Shown here one piece after another: positions 51,173 through 61,557 of a DNA stretch of 64,000 bases. The translations under genes and the position numbers were made by a program. Under the pieces are notes generated by a model. It had not been told where the DNA came from. It saw nothing but the letters and a program-made list of their open reading frames with translations, and did no database searches. Every line of letters begins with the position of its first letter. Position 1 is the stretch's first letter. Origin of the DNA: Agarophyton chilense (lineage: Eukaryota; Rhodophyta; Florideophyceae; Gracilariales; Gracilariaceae); the NCBI GenBank assembly GCA_030374765.1, contig JARGXX010000016.1, forward strand, positions 1,674,001 to 1,738,000, given 5' to 3'.

Positions 51173-53069
51173 ATGGACATGCGGGACATGGTTCCCCTAC
51201 AGTGGGCGATCCCAGGTGGATCTGGGTATGTGCAAGAACAAGCTATTATGAATAGTCGACTAAGGCAGCGTTACGCAAAACGGCGCATGCTGGACACGGT
51301 TACTCGAAGACTTGTAGCAGGGCTGAATGGCCTATATGCCGGGCATGTCGTCTCTCTAGAACTTCAAGGTGAGGAGAGAAACGCGGTTCAACGGGTAGCG
51401 ACCACCTTCTTGCGAGACATCGGGGAGGCAGCATGCCGCCGAAATTATTTCGATGAGGCGGCTGCCGTCGTTGAGGATGAAGGCATATTTTATTATGGTG
51501 AAAAGCACTCCTGGGAGCTTATCAACCCTGATCTGGTGTCACTGCCGGTCGAAGGATTGGCGGCGTCTGCGGACGTCTTGACATTGCTGCCAGAAGAAAT
51601 TCGGGTCGCTTATGAGTCGCGAGACTCACAAATGAAACCGAAACGGGAAAGGGAGGCCCTCCGGAAGCCCTTCTGTGGGGTTGAAGGAGGAGCATACAAA
51701 AGGCTTATTGAAAAGCTGGAGGAAGTGGGAATAATATCGTTACAAAGGGAACAAGCAGAAGTAACGAATGGAGTCTTTGCGGTCCCAAAGAAAGAAAAGG
51801 GCAGTCAACGCCTAATTATCGATGCGAGAAATGCTAGTAACGCATTTTTCGCAGCCCCAGATACACAGTTGCCCAACCCAGCAGACCTTGCTAGACTTTA
51901 TCTGCCTTCGGGCACTAAGCTCCTTGTAGGGAAAACTGATATGGACAACCAGTATCACAGAATGAAGATGCCTGAGTGGTCACGGACGTTATTTGGTCTG
52001 CCCAGTATCAGCTCTGGAGACTCGCATTTGTTCCCTGTTGTCTGTTCGATGCCGATGGGATGGTCTCATTCCGTCTACATAGCTCAGAACGTGCACAGGT
52101 TTCTGCTTGAGAGATCTGGGTTGAGACAAGAGGATTGGATACCGGATGTGATCGAGGTCTCGGCTTTCCGTTATGGGGCGTACGTCGATGATTATTTTTT
52201 CTTTGGGTACCAGTTGGGAGAAAAGCGTACAGAATCTGAGAGTGGTTGTCGAAGAGTCCAGGAAGAGTAATCTGCCCTCCAAACCACAAAAAATATCGTG
52301 GCCAGGAGAAAGTGAGTTTACGGAAGTCCTAGGCATTGAAGTACACCTCAATGGCCTGCTGATGCCCGACGCAGAAAAGTTGCGTAAACTAATAGGGTTA
52401 ATGGAAGCGGTCATAGGTAGGAGAAGATGGAATGTGAAAATGTTGCAGCGTCTGTTAGGCAAATGGGCGTGGTTTTTGTTGCTCCAACGTCCCCTGTTCT
52501 CAGTTTTATCCGCGGTATACAAGTTGAGCCGAGCAGAACACGAGTCCGTGGTGGCCTCAAAAGCCGCCAAGCAAGAATTATCTTTGCTCGTTGCTCTCTC
52601 ACCCTTAATACGCGTTGATTTAACTAGAGAATTTGCGGAGACGGTACTTTGCGTTGATGTCAGTTGCTGGGGAGGAGGCGTCGTTTACACGGCGACAGAA
52701 GACCCTCTCTGGCTGCTGAAAGCGTCCGCGGATGATAAAGTACAATGGATTAACGCACAACCATGGAAGCTGGCTATTAGACACAAATGGCATAAAAAAG
52801 TACCCATCCATATCCTCGAGGGGGAAGCGTGCACTTTAGGGCTTCGATGGGCACTTCGACAACGGAAACATTTTGGCAAGCGTCTGATAATCTTCATTGA
52901 AAACCAGGCTCTTATTGGAGCCTTGAAGAAAGGACGCAGCAGTGTGTGCAGATTTAACCGGATTTGTCGTAGAGTCACGGCTTTGCTCTTGGTTAGCAAC
53001 ATGAGACTGGAGGCATTTTACGTGCCGTCAGTAAATAATCCTGCTGATGAACCCTCCAGGCCTGTTTGA
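51173..53069 (+). pseudogene. RT-RNase H polyprotein of DIRS-type element (one frameshift)
   Basis: ATG at 51173. RT motifs: VPKKEKGSQRLIIDARNAS, LVGKTDMDNQYHRMKMP (first Asp), CSMPMGWSHSVYIAQNV and AYVDDYFFFG (catalytic pair near 52185). Between 52195 and 52230 the reading frame shifts by one, continuing as VVVEESRKSNLPSKPQ and EVLGIEVHLNGLLMP. RNase H follows: VLCVDVSCWGGGVV (Asp), ILEGEACTLGLRWALR (Glu) and IIFIENQALIGALKKG, where a Glu stands in place of the usual Asp, ending YVPSVNNPADEPSR. Apart from this shift, nearly 1.9 kb is open, so the copy is fairly young. Confidence 0.9.
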
Positions 53070-53900
53070 GCTAGCCAACAAAAGGTTAAAGCCAAGCACT
53101 CTCCAAAATTACCGTAAAAACTTGCAACGCTTTGTCGAATGGTTGAAAACACTGGATGATTCTGAAAGAAGGTACTCTAGGGCACAGGAAGTGGACAGGT
53201 TGTTCACGAGGCATTGTGTGGAGCGGCACAGGGCAAACCCAAACTTGCAGTGCAGCCAAGCGGCCCAAGCCAAAGCAGGGTTAGAATTCTTCTACCGGAA
53301 CTTAGTTGGAAAACTACCCTTGTCGGGACTAAGTATCCAGGGTGGGTAAAAGCTAGGCCGGTACAGCATCATGGGGTTTGCCCTGAACCGGTTGCTTATG
53401 CAATAGCACTCGACCTGGTTCGGCATGGACAACCGGACATAGGCATGAGAGTACTACTGCTGTTCGATGGATATCTCCGTCTGGGGGATCTGTTGGGACG
53501 TGGAATTGATGAAATTGTGCTATTGGATCTATCAAGGAAAAGGCCGCACTATGGAAGCATGAACATTTCTATTTCAAAGCGCGGCCGAAACGAGGCAGTA
53601 ACAATACGCCCATATTTTATGGCAGTATTGTTGTCTCGATTGATAGAAAAGAAAAGGGTATTAAGGGAACATAAGCTTTTTAAAATGCCTCCAGCACGAT
53701 TTAGGGAGCATCTTCGGCGTGCCGCTGTGCGACTTTCAATAACACAAAGTGTTACCCCTCACATGCTTCGTTTTGGCGGTGCCACAACCGATAATCTTTA
53801 TGGTCGCCTCACCGACCATGAAATAAAGAACAGAGGTCGTTGGGCGTCAGATAAGAATTTTAACTCTACATACAGCCCCACAAGTTGCATGAGATCATGA
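53047..53900 (+). pseudogene. Tyrosine recombinase of DIRS-type element (one frameshift)
   Basis: ATG at 53047 overlaps the RT-RH end by 23 bp. The N-terminal SAM-like domain (TLQNYRKNLQRFVEWLKTL) is in the first frame to about 53330. A one-base shift follows, and the catalytic domain is in the other frame: LLFDGYLRLGDLLGRG with the first Arg, SISKRGRNEAV with the beta-hairpin Lys, VTPHMLRFGGATTDN with His-x-x-Arg, NRGRWASDKNF with Trp, and the nucleophile Tyr in STYSPTS. The R-K-HxxR-W-Y set is complete. It would integrate the circular cDNA. Length about 284 residues if the shift is ignored. Confidence 0.9.
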
Positions 53901-54040
53901 ACACTTTGACAGACGCCCAGCGACTTCAGTTCGAGGCGGTTATTGCCAGAGCAGCAACGTTATTCAATGTTACGCCACCCGCTTGGGTTGGGGGTCGGGA
54001 GAACGTGCAAGCACTAGAGGAAGCTAGGAGTAGAAATTAA
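53897..54040 (+). CDS. Small ORF overlapping recombinase stop (ATGA)
   Basis: 47 codons, starting at the ATG that shares ATGA with the recombinase stop (53897-53900): MNTLTDAQRLQFEAVIARAA, then TLFNVTPPAWVGG, ending EEARSRN and a TAA at 54040. It is helical with an acidic end and resembles no known family. The overlap mimics the coupling between RT-RH and recombinase, hinting that it belongs to the element; a chance frame is not excluded. Confidence 0.35.
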   Translation: MNTLTDAQRLQFEAVIARAATLFNVTPPAWVGGRENVQALEEARSRN

Positions 54041-55598
54041 GGGAGGCTCCAGGACTTAGTGATTTCTCGGTGGGTCAATTTCAGTTTTGGACGGAAAATT
54101 GATCAGAATCAAAAAGCTCTGTTTAAAATCAATAATTTCTGAAAAACTCTGATTTTCGGACATCATCGGGACTTCTTGGGTCCTGGGGTAGTATGGCGTG
54201 GAGATGGGTTTGACGGAGGATGGGTTAATCCGGCTAGGGCTAGCTAGACTTAGGCGCTCGCATGGACTTCGCGTGGAATTACAATTAATGAAGGCTTTAC
54301 AATAAATCCTTAGAAATGTTGTTGTTTCAAATAGTATTCTTTTTGTTTAAGCGCGAGCGGTGAGCGAGTGTAGTTCTATTAGCATACGAACGTAGAGAGC
54401 TGGCTAGATTGTTGCAAGTAGGAAATATGTATTATAATATGATCAAGTACATTCGCCGCCTAACAATTAAATGGTCTACGCACTATATCATGATATATAT
54501 TCACTGCCTTTACCTATCCATTGAAAAAGTTGTTCTTAACCTCATACTTCATGTGAATCAATGTGAGAAATTTATTGTCTATCTTGGATCTCTAATGTTT
54601 TATGATGAGATAACATTTTTGGTGAACTAATGCTTTCTTTGGCTGAGGATTACATCTAAATCGATTTCATTGCATATATTTGTGGGAACTAATTTGTTTA
54701 CAATGACTTAATTCAATTTTTTGTTTTCTACACAATATTTTTAGGTACTGCTGTGGAGATGTATCAAAGATTACCAACTATCTTCTCCTGGGAAATCTTT
54801 CAATTACTACTTCAAATATTTATGGAGGACGTGTCCCTATGAATTTGCGCAAACTTTACTAGTTCGGTTTTCGGAACTTGAATCTCAAATCTCCAGAGAC
54901 CTGGGGCCGGTTTTACTTCACGCAAGGCTCTATTCTACATTCAGTAGGTTATCCGTTCATTTTCTTTTCAATTATGCCTCAATTCCTAATCTAATTACAA
55001 CACAGGTGACTTTGATAGATTTGCGATAGACTGGATGAGGACAACTGAGAGGTCACAATAGACTTAACTGTCGTTTACGCCATGGTAGACCTCCTCAATC
55101 ACTTCCGAAGCGAAAACCTTTGTTAGGGACGGTTTCATGGTTCTTTTCAGAGCTTTTATAGCTTGGCCTTTCGAGTCACACCACTCTGTGACAATCAGGC
55201 ACGTGGAATCAAGATTCCCAGACATTCACTCCGTGGCAGTTGCCAAATCCATTGGCTTCTTCACAATGTCAAAATAATTCGGCGCATCCTTCTTTTGAAC
55301 GGGTTGTCGGAAAGGAATAGAAATCTTCTCCCATTGAACCTTCTGCCAGACAGAATCACACTGAAGCATATGCTCATCATCAGTTTCTAACATCAGTCTT
55401 CCATCGATTCGATTGGGAGATTCTCAACGAAGACGTGTCTGTCTCGATTGGAGGATAACAATGTCGTCCCGTGTCGAATGCCCACGGGAACTTACACTCC
55501 TTTCCTGTTTTGCAATGGCTACCTCAGACGCGCCCTTCTACGCCCGCCGACGGCTTCGAATTCTTCTCTGCCTTTTACAATGCGTACCGGTGTGTCAC
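54041..55598. other. AT-rich intergenic region
   Basis: 1.6 kb without a recognised gene. The first 300 bases may include the right end of the DIRS-type element. Short frames at 54409-54630 and 55163-55390 have no motif. Confidence 0.35.
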
Positions 55599-56877
55599 TT
55601 ACACCATCTCCCGTTTTCTCCGCGAGGTTTCTAGTTTTGTACCATTCATCTTTCTTTTTCCTTTCTCGACGTCGTTTTGATCATCCTCAGTGCTTCGGGC
55701 TTGCTTACTTTGTTCCAGTTCCATTTCGTCGTCGGAGTCTGAATCCCCAAATACTGCAGCCATTTCCTCCTTTTCCAGCTCTTTGGTAGTTGAATCCCGC
55801 TTCGGTTTACTTTCTGGTTGTTGTTGTGATACTTTTTGGCCCTCTTCCTTGGCATCATTTCTCGACATGGATGATTTGTTGCCCTGCGCAGTTTCTACTT
55901 CCTCATTTACGAGAGTCTTGTCATGATCCGTTTCTTCAAGTGGACTGCACATGGTTTCGTCACCGCCGCGATCATTCGTGCTCTTTACAACATCTTTTCC
56001 ACGAATCTTCACCGATAAGCGTTTCTTCAACACACTTTTTCCCCAGATTCCTTCGCTTTTCTTTCCACTTCCTTTAGATTCTCATATGACGGTTTGTCTC
56101 CAGCTGCCATCAATCTAGCCGCAGAAATCCTTGCCACCTCAGAACCATTGATTTGCCCCTCAGTACAGACTTCTAGACCTGGTTTTGAATCTTTTCTAAT
56201 ACCAGAATTGTCTTCCGAACCATGAATATCGCTTTTCGAAATTGATGACAATTCATTTTGATCTGGTTTCCCCGTAGAACCGGCACCTGTTTCAATTTTA
56301 GAAGCACTCCTTTTTGAAACCGTCATAGTTTGCATTCCTTATTCGCTTTGTAGTTTCACATGGACTCTTCTAGTATTGTGCGATGCGTTCTTAGATGAAT
56401 CAGTATTCCCCTCCGAAGAAGCAATCGAACCGGAAGGCTTACGTATCGCTTCTGCATATGTCTGCTTCACAAAGCCTGTGAAAGGCTTTGACCCTCTCCA
56501 TTGATAACCGCTCTCTACATGTACTTCAGCTTCGTCTGCATTCCCAGAGACGAGAATAGCCTGGGCAATAGCGCTTTATCAGCACCAGTGTTCCACTCTC
56601 TTGCAATTTTTGCATGAGGTCTCTTTGCGTCGAATCTGTTGCGGTCTTTCCTTCTCGGTAATCGTGTGAACGGTCCTGGATTATCCTTTGGCTTAGATTC
56701 GCTGTCTTCTGTAACAGTAGTGGTTTGACCCTCGTTGGTTTGCTTACCAGAATCCACCGACCTCTTAGCTGAATGTCCTATGGTGTTGTCCGTTGTCGGG
56801 CTTCTCACAGTTGCTTCTTCTGGAGTCTCTGTAACCTTCGCAACGACCGATCTGGACCGTAAAGCTTCAGGTGGCAA
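55599..56877 (-). pseudogene. Broken gene for charged, disordered protein
   Basis: Three minus-strand pieces in three frames: 56877-56515, 56335-56027 and 56033-55599. All are rich in Lys, Glu, Ser, Asp and Thr with few hydrophobics (KSTNDRGGDETMCSPLEETD; FGDSDSDDEMELEQSKQA; TEDSESKPKDNPGPFTRLPR). The shared composition suggests one former protein of roughly 400 residues, now shifted twice. Introns at the joins are an alternative, but I found no good splice pair. The family is not recognised. It ends about 250 bp left of the element III LTR. Confidence 0.4.
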
Positions 56878-57131
56878 TGAATGGGCCTTGTCCGGTTCGT
56901 TCAGATCAGTGCCATCCCTTGTGGGGCTCTTCTTGGTTTGGATCTTCTGCAGCCTTCAGAACACATGACCTCAGCACCTGAATCTTGAGATTGTGGTGCA
57001 TTTTTTCCATTCTCGTTGCCTGCTACTAGTTTCTCTTCCTCTCTTTCACGACGTTGACGTTCCGAAAACTAAGCGAGAACATCAGAATCGGATAAGCTGA
57101 ATTATGGGCGTTGGTTTGCTTGCATTATTAG

Positions 57132-57575
57132 TGAAGGAGCAACAATAGCGGTTGAACCCTGTAAGCCGCCGGGCCCTGAGGGAACTGACAGATGCCACGT
57201 AGACTGGCAGACCTCAGCTGGACTGATTTAGATTATTAATTTATTTTAATTAGGTTAGTAGATTAACATTACAGTTCCAGGGAGATCCCAGCGCCTCTCC
57301 AGTACTATTTACTTGGCTCGAGTGACCCTTCTCCCGGAGAGTAAGGTAGGCACCGTTAGGATACTAAATAACCCCCTTTGGTATATTAGTTCCACCATTT
57401 GGTCTTCGAGGCATCGTTTCCGTAGCTCCGACCTGTAGGACTACACAGTAAACGCCAGCCCATTGCACCAAGTACTATGGGAGTGCCGCCGTCAAGGATT
57501 CGAACCTTAGGACCCACTTTACCACGCTATCACCGGTTGAGACCAGTACGCTGACCCACCAGTCATTGTGTTACA
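57132..57575 (+). repeat. 5' LTR of element III
   Basis: A 444-bp copy of the element II LTR, ending GTGTTACA and followed 3 nt later by the primer site. It lacks a purine tract on its left, as a 5' LTR should. The antisense tRNA-like stretch is best kept here: the minus strand of 57496-57506 is GGTTCGAATCC, a perfect B-box consensus. Confidence 0.9.
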
Positions 57576-57578
57576 TTT

Positions 57579-57600
57579 TGGTCTCCCGACTTAGAATCCC
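57579..57600 (+). other. Primer-binding site of element III
   Basis: TGGTCTCCCGACTTAGAA, the same bases and spacing as at 3929. Confidence 0.7.
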
Positions 57601-57610
57601 TTTGGAATAA

Positions 57611-59835
57611 TTGAAGAGACCACTGGAACAAAGAATTATCCGGATTCTAACGTTTGGTTTAATCCCTCAACGTACCAGAAGTACAAAAGCAACCGCCATT
57701 ATGGATGCAGGAATCACACCCAACCAACCAGACCATAGGACTCCTACTGCAGGTCCAGTTACCACTGCAACGCCGACAATATCGCCTGAAACACTGGCTG
57801 ATAATGTTAGCGACCGCAGGGGCACGAGGCGCCAGCCGCAAGGAGTACTGACTCCCATGGAAGACCCTGAAAAGATTCGCCGAGAACCCACGGTAGCAGG
57901 GCGTTTACGAGAACGCCTCACCAAGGCCACCTTTAGGCCAGGAACACCACAAGTAGAACCCAGTAAGACCGAAAAAATTAGAGAGAACATTCCCATCGGG
58001 CTTTCCGACCTTCTCTGGACCGGACTCTGTGAGCTCTGCTCAGCCCACGTGGATTCCATTTTGGACATGCGACTCGCTACGGCGAACGTAGACCATACGG
58101 ATTAACTCCTTACGCGAATCGTCCCCAAGTTCATAGAGTCTGAGCCATTCTTAGACTTCCTCATTCAGGCCGTCCAAGGAGCAGTCACCAGCCAGACGGG
58201 CAACACGGTCCCTAGGACCACTCCACATGTCAACCATCGGGCTTCCATATGGCAACCCCCTACTGAACCCCCAGGAGTTGTGGTATTAACCGCCTCTCGC
58301 CGGGAACACCATCGGAAGCATCCAATGGAAGAACAATTTAGGAGCAGAACAGAGGCTCCGCGTCTTGAAGAGAGACAGATTGCCCTATCCAAAGGACAAT
58401 ATGAGGTATAGCGACCTCAGGGCTCCATTGGATCTGATAGAGAGATAGATCCTTTAGGTCCCCATCCCGCTGGAAAGAAAAGATGTAAATGCAGGAGAAA
58501 GAAGAACAGAAGTAGCAAAAGAAGAGACCATTCGGACACGAGTGATTCCGAATCTGCCTCGACGGAAACGACCTACTGCGAAGTGGACGAGGCTGCCGTT
58601 CGAAGCCTCAGACAACTGATAACCACAAACGAACTTTTCCTTAAGGTTCTAGACTACCGGAATTATCGACTGGCAGACAGGTCTCCGAAATATTTCGGCT
58701 CGGTGGCTCACAGAGTCGCCGAATGGGCCGAACGGATGCCACTAACCATTACGGACAAGTTCTCAGTTTCTGATCCCATTTCTTTCCTTAGGTTTCTCAG
58801 TTTGTTCCGTACGGCTTGCGATCAGAACTTTGTCCACGAGGGCGCCGCTCTGTACCTTTTCCAATTCTTCCTTACAGTACAGGCGCGTGACCGAGTGGTT
58901 TCAAAGATATCTGGCACACCTGAGCTCGTGGATGCTCAAAACCGTGAGCTCCTCAGGTCATAACCTCAGGTTGATCATTACCTCTTGGAAACCTACGCCC
59001 CAGATGACGTTATTATGGATGCCCACCGGGAAGTGTTCTCATTTAGGCCGAACTCCAACATGATCGAGTCAGCTTTCGCAGACGACCTATTGAAAAGGGC
59101 TTACCGATGTGGAAATGTATTCTCCGAAGGTCGGCTCAAACGTCAATTCACCACGGGATTACTCCCTGCCATTCAGACACATGTCCGCCATTACCACACG
59201 GAAAACCCACAATACTCTTTCCGAAGGCTTGTTACTTACGCCGAGGGTTATGGCAAAACCTACAGGACTTCCAGGCGGAATGCTGACATATCTAGAGGAC
59301 ATGCAACTCCATTGCGTAAACCCAACCAAGCCCATTTGGTTAACTCCACAGAATCGGACACAGAATCATCACTACATTATGCCAATGCGGGAGATTTCCT
59401 CGCGGTCAATTTCAGTGCTCCCCCGTCTAGGCCCCCATCATATACCTCCCAGGGAACTACAGCGACCACTGGACCACCCACGCCCAAGTATCCTCCCTTT
59501 TCGCCTCGCAAGTATTTTTTTTTCGCGCCCCAAGGGCTTGCTTCCTCTGCCTTTCTATGGCCCTACCTTGTGATTGCACGAGGTATCTACCTGAAGACGC
59601 ACGAAAAAACCTCCTAGCCCTCAGTGAAGAGAATTACCGGGTGTGAAGATCCGAAGGAATGTTTATCAGGGCACAGCAGCGAACCACAGGGACCCCTGGA
59701 AGCTCACGCCATGCCACGCCTCTGGAAACTCCGATCAAAGCCCCACGGGTCCACGCCATTGTAGATCCTACGGAAGACCCCGTGGAAGAACCCTATCCTC
59801 AGGAAGAAACGGAAACCCCATCGGAAAACTCCTAG
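57611..59835 (+). pseudogene. gag of element III
   Basis: The likely start is the ATG at 57701 (MDAGITPNQPDHRTPTAGP); the frame is open from 57611. Frame 2 runs to 59617 with stops at 58103, near 58410 and at 58961. Parts: basic, Arg/Lys-rich stretch near 58470-58540; capsid-like helices RVAEWAERMPLTITDKFSV, FRTACDQNFVHEGAALYLF, YLLETYAPDDVIMDAHREV and RQFTTGLLPAIQTHVRHYH. The C-terminal part is Pro/Ser/Thr-rich (NFSAPPSRPPSYTSQGTTAT). It is the reference copy for reading element II's gag. Confidence 0.82.
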
Positions 59836-60053
59836 AGGGACGAGGCGAGGCAAATACTCCCTCTTAAAGCCCCTACCTCAACCAATTGGACGGTCATGAG
59901 GCAAACAGCTCCTCATCTCCCAATACGAACCACCCACAATGAACCATTCAGGATGAACCACAACTGGAACACAGTAACGATCCCGTATGTATCCTCAGGA
60001 AAGAGAACTATAAAGTTCGAGTAACCATATGATTTCGTTCCGACAACTCTCGA

Positions 60054-60848
60054 GTGACCACAGCTCTGTTGGACACAGGCGTTGTTCCCAACTTCGTCCA
60101 TCCTAAGATACTCCCACTGGGCTGGCAAGATATTCTTCAGGCAAGGAAGACCCTACGGATTACAGATGCATCACGTAGACCAATAGACATTAAAGGGATA
60201 GTACCACATTACCTCCAGGCAGGAAAACTCAAAGTCCGCACGTGGTTTCTTGTATGTCCTAACTTGGGCGCTGAGGCAATCGTAGGGACCTCCTTTATCG
60301 ATCCATACATCAAGGCCATTTATCCAGGCCTCAGGAAAGTCGCGTTCTACAGCGCACCTTCCATCTCCATAACTGGATCCTCCCCAGGGCCAGAAGCTAA
60401 CCGGAAACGAGCGTTTATCTCCGAAAAGACGAAGTCCAATGAGGTTCGCCTGTCAAAGGCCAGAACGATACCCCCGATGACGCAAATCGCTGTATCGGTC
60501 CCTTCCCAGTCCTCAGATTTCGTACCGATTCAGAACCACCCGAAAACGGTTCTGAAGCACCTTACCTTGATGGCCAATGGAGTAGTGGACATCCACCCCA
60601 ACAGGCCCTTCTTGGTCACAATCAGCAACTTCCAAGATGAACCCGTGCGGGGACCTAAGGGTAAAGTAATTTTTATCACTCTACCCTCGCCCGTGGCCAT
60701 TATGGAGGCCCAAATGGATAATCTTGAGACGCCAACTCCTGACGAGGACGTCGATTCTTGGAAGAGAACGGTCGCCAACGGCGAAGAATTCGAATCCTAT
60801 AGGCCCCAGGTACTTGATCTCCTCAGAGAATACCAGGCCATGTGGTGA
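60054..60848 (+). pseudogene. Aspartic protease region of element III
   Basis: A 264-codon frame. The active-site motif reads LLDTGVVPNFVHPKIL where element II has LDTGAGPNFV; the residues after DTG are changed. The second block AIVGTSFIDPYIKAIYPG is near 60270-60325. The linker KVIFITLPSPVAIMEAQMDN matches element II. It ends at a TGA at 60846, shortly before RT. Confidence 0.83.
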
Positions 60849-60968
60849 GGTAGATTATGCACAATCAGAGCCACTACACACCGCATTGCCCTTCAGGATG
60901 ATGCTAGACCACAGTTCCAGTACCCATACCGTACCGGCCTCAAGGGTAGATAAATTGTCGCCGACAAG

Positions 60969-61557
60969 ATGGAAAAGATGCGCAAATCTCTAGTCATAGG
61001 GCTTGCGCTTCCTAACCAATCCAAATGGGCAATTCCCCTTGTACTCGTGGGGAAGAAAGATGGCTCCGTCAGGTTCTGTGTCGACTTCAGGAAGCTGAAC
61101 GCAGTAACGAAGAGGGACTCGTACCCAATATCCCGCATGGATGACTCTCTGGATTCCTTAGGCGAAGCTTTCGTATTTACCACGCTGGACGCTAACTCGG
61201 GATATTGGCAAAATCTCTTTGGCCGAAGACGCGAGAGCGCTGAGAACCTTTACCACCCATGAAGGTCTGTTCAGATTTACACGTATGCTCTTTGGTTTAA
61301 AGAATGCACCAGCAACTTTCCCCATCACGAACGGATTTAGAGAATGGGAAATGCTTTCGCTCCAACAGGTAATGAACATGATATTGTCCAGAGTCAAATG
61401 GCAGATCGCCCTGGCCTATTTGGATGACGTTATAATCTCCTCACAGACCGTAAAGGAACACCTTCGCCACGTGAGGAAGGTGCTAAAAATCCTACAGGAC
61501 GCTGGAGTATCACTGAAACTCCGCAAATGCGCTTTCTTCCAGGCCTCAGTGGACCAT
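60969..61557 (+). pseudogene. Partial reverse transcriptase of element III with in-frame insertion
   Basis: Motifs: VGKKDGSVRFCVDFRKLNAV, TTLDANSGYWQ (first Asp kept), then a one-base insertion and a shift to EDARALRTFTTHEGLFRF, LFGLKNAPATF and LAYLDDVIISSQ. Between APATF and QQVM a 42-nt in-frame segment (14 codons, ITNGFREWEMLSLQ) is inserted at 61321-61362 that elements I, II and IV lack. The domain stops at about 61557, before the thumb region. Confidence 0.85.

Larger units (their letters stand above)
50117..54040 (+). mobile_element. DIRS-type tyrosine-recombinase retrotransposon
   Basis: Order: direct repeats, small basic ORF1, RT-RNase H, tyrosine recombinase, small terminal ORF. This combination, without integrase or protease, defines DIRS-like (DIRS/PAT/Ngaro) elements, which integrate as circles by site-specific recombination and leave no target duplication. 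Neighbouring reading frames overlap (RT-RH end with recombinase start by 23 bp; recombinase end with the last ORF as ATGA). No methyltransferase domain is seen. The outer limits given are the direct repeat and the last stop; the true ends were not determined. Confidence 0.85.
57132..61557 (+). mobile_element. Ty3/gypsy element III, truncated within RT
   Basis: Same family as element II: LTR, primer site, gag, protease and the first part of RT. Similarity to element II stops at about 61557, after FFQASVDH, where element II continues EYLGHVVLP. What follows is unrelated, so the element is 3'-truncated. Gag is mostly in one frame here, clearer than in element II. No antisense gene remains. Confidence 0.88.

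Noticed and set aside
57484..57535. Functional tRNA gene
   Set aside because: The anticodon arm is absent and the acceptor 5' strand does not pair; it is only tRNA-like and sits within an LTR.
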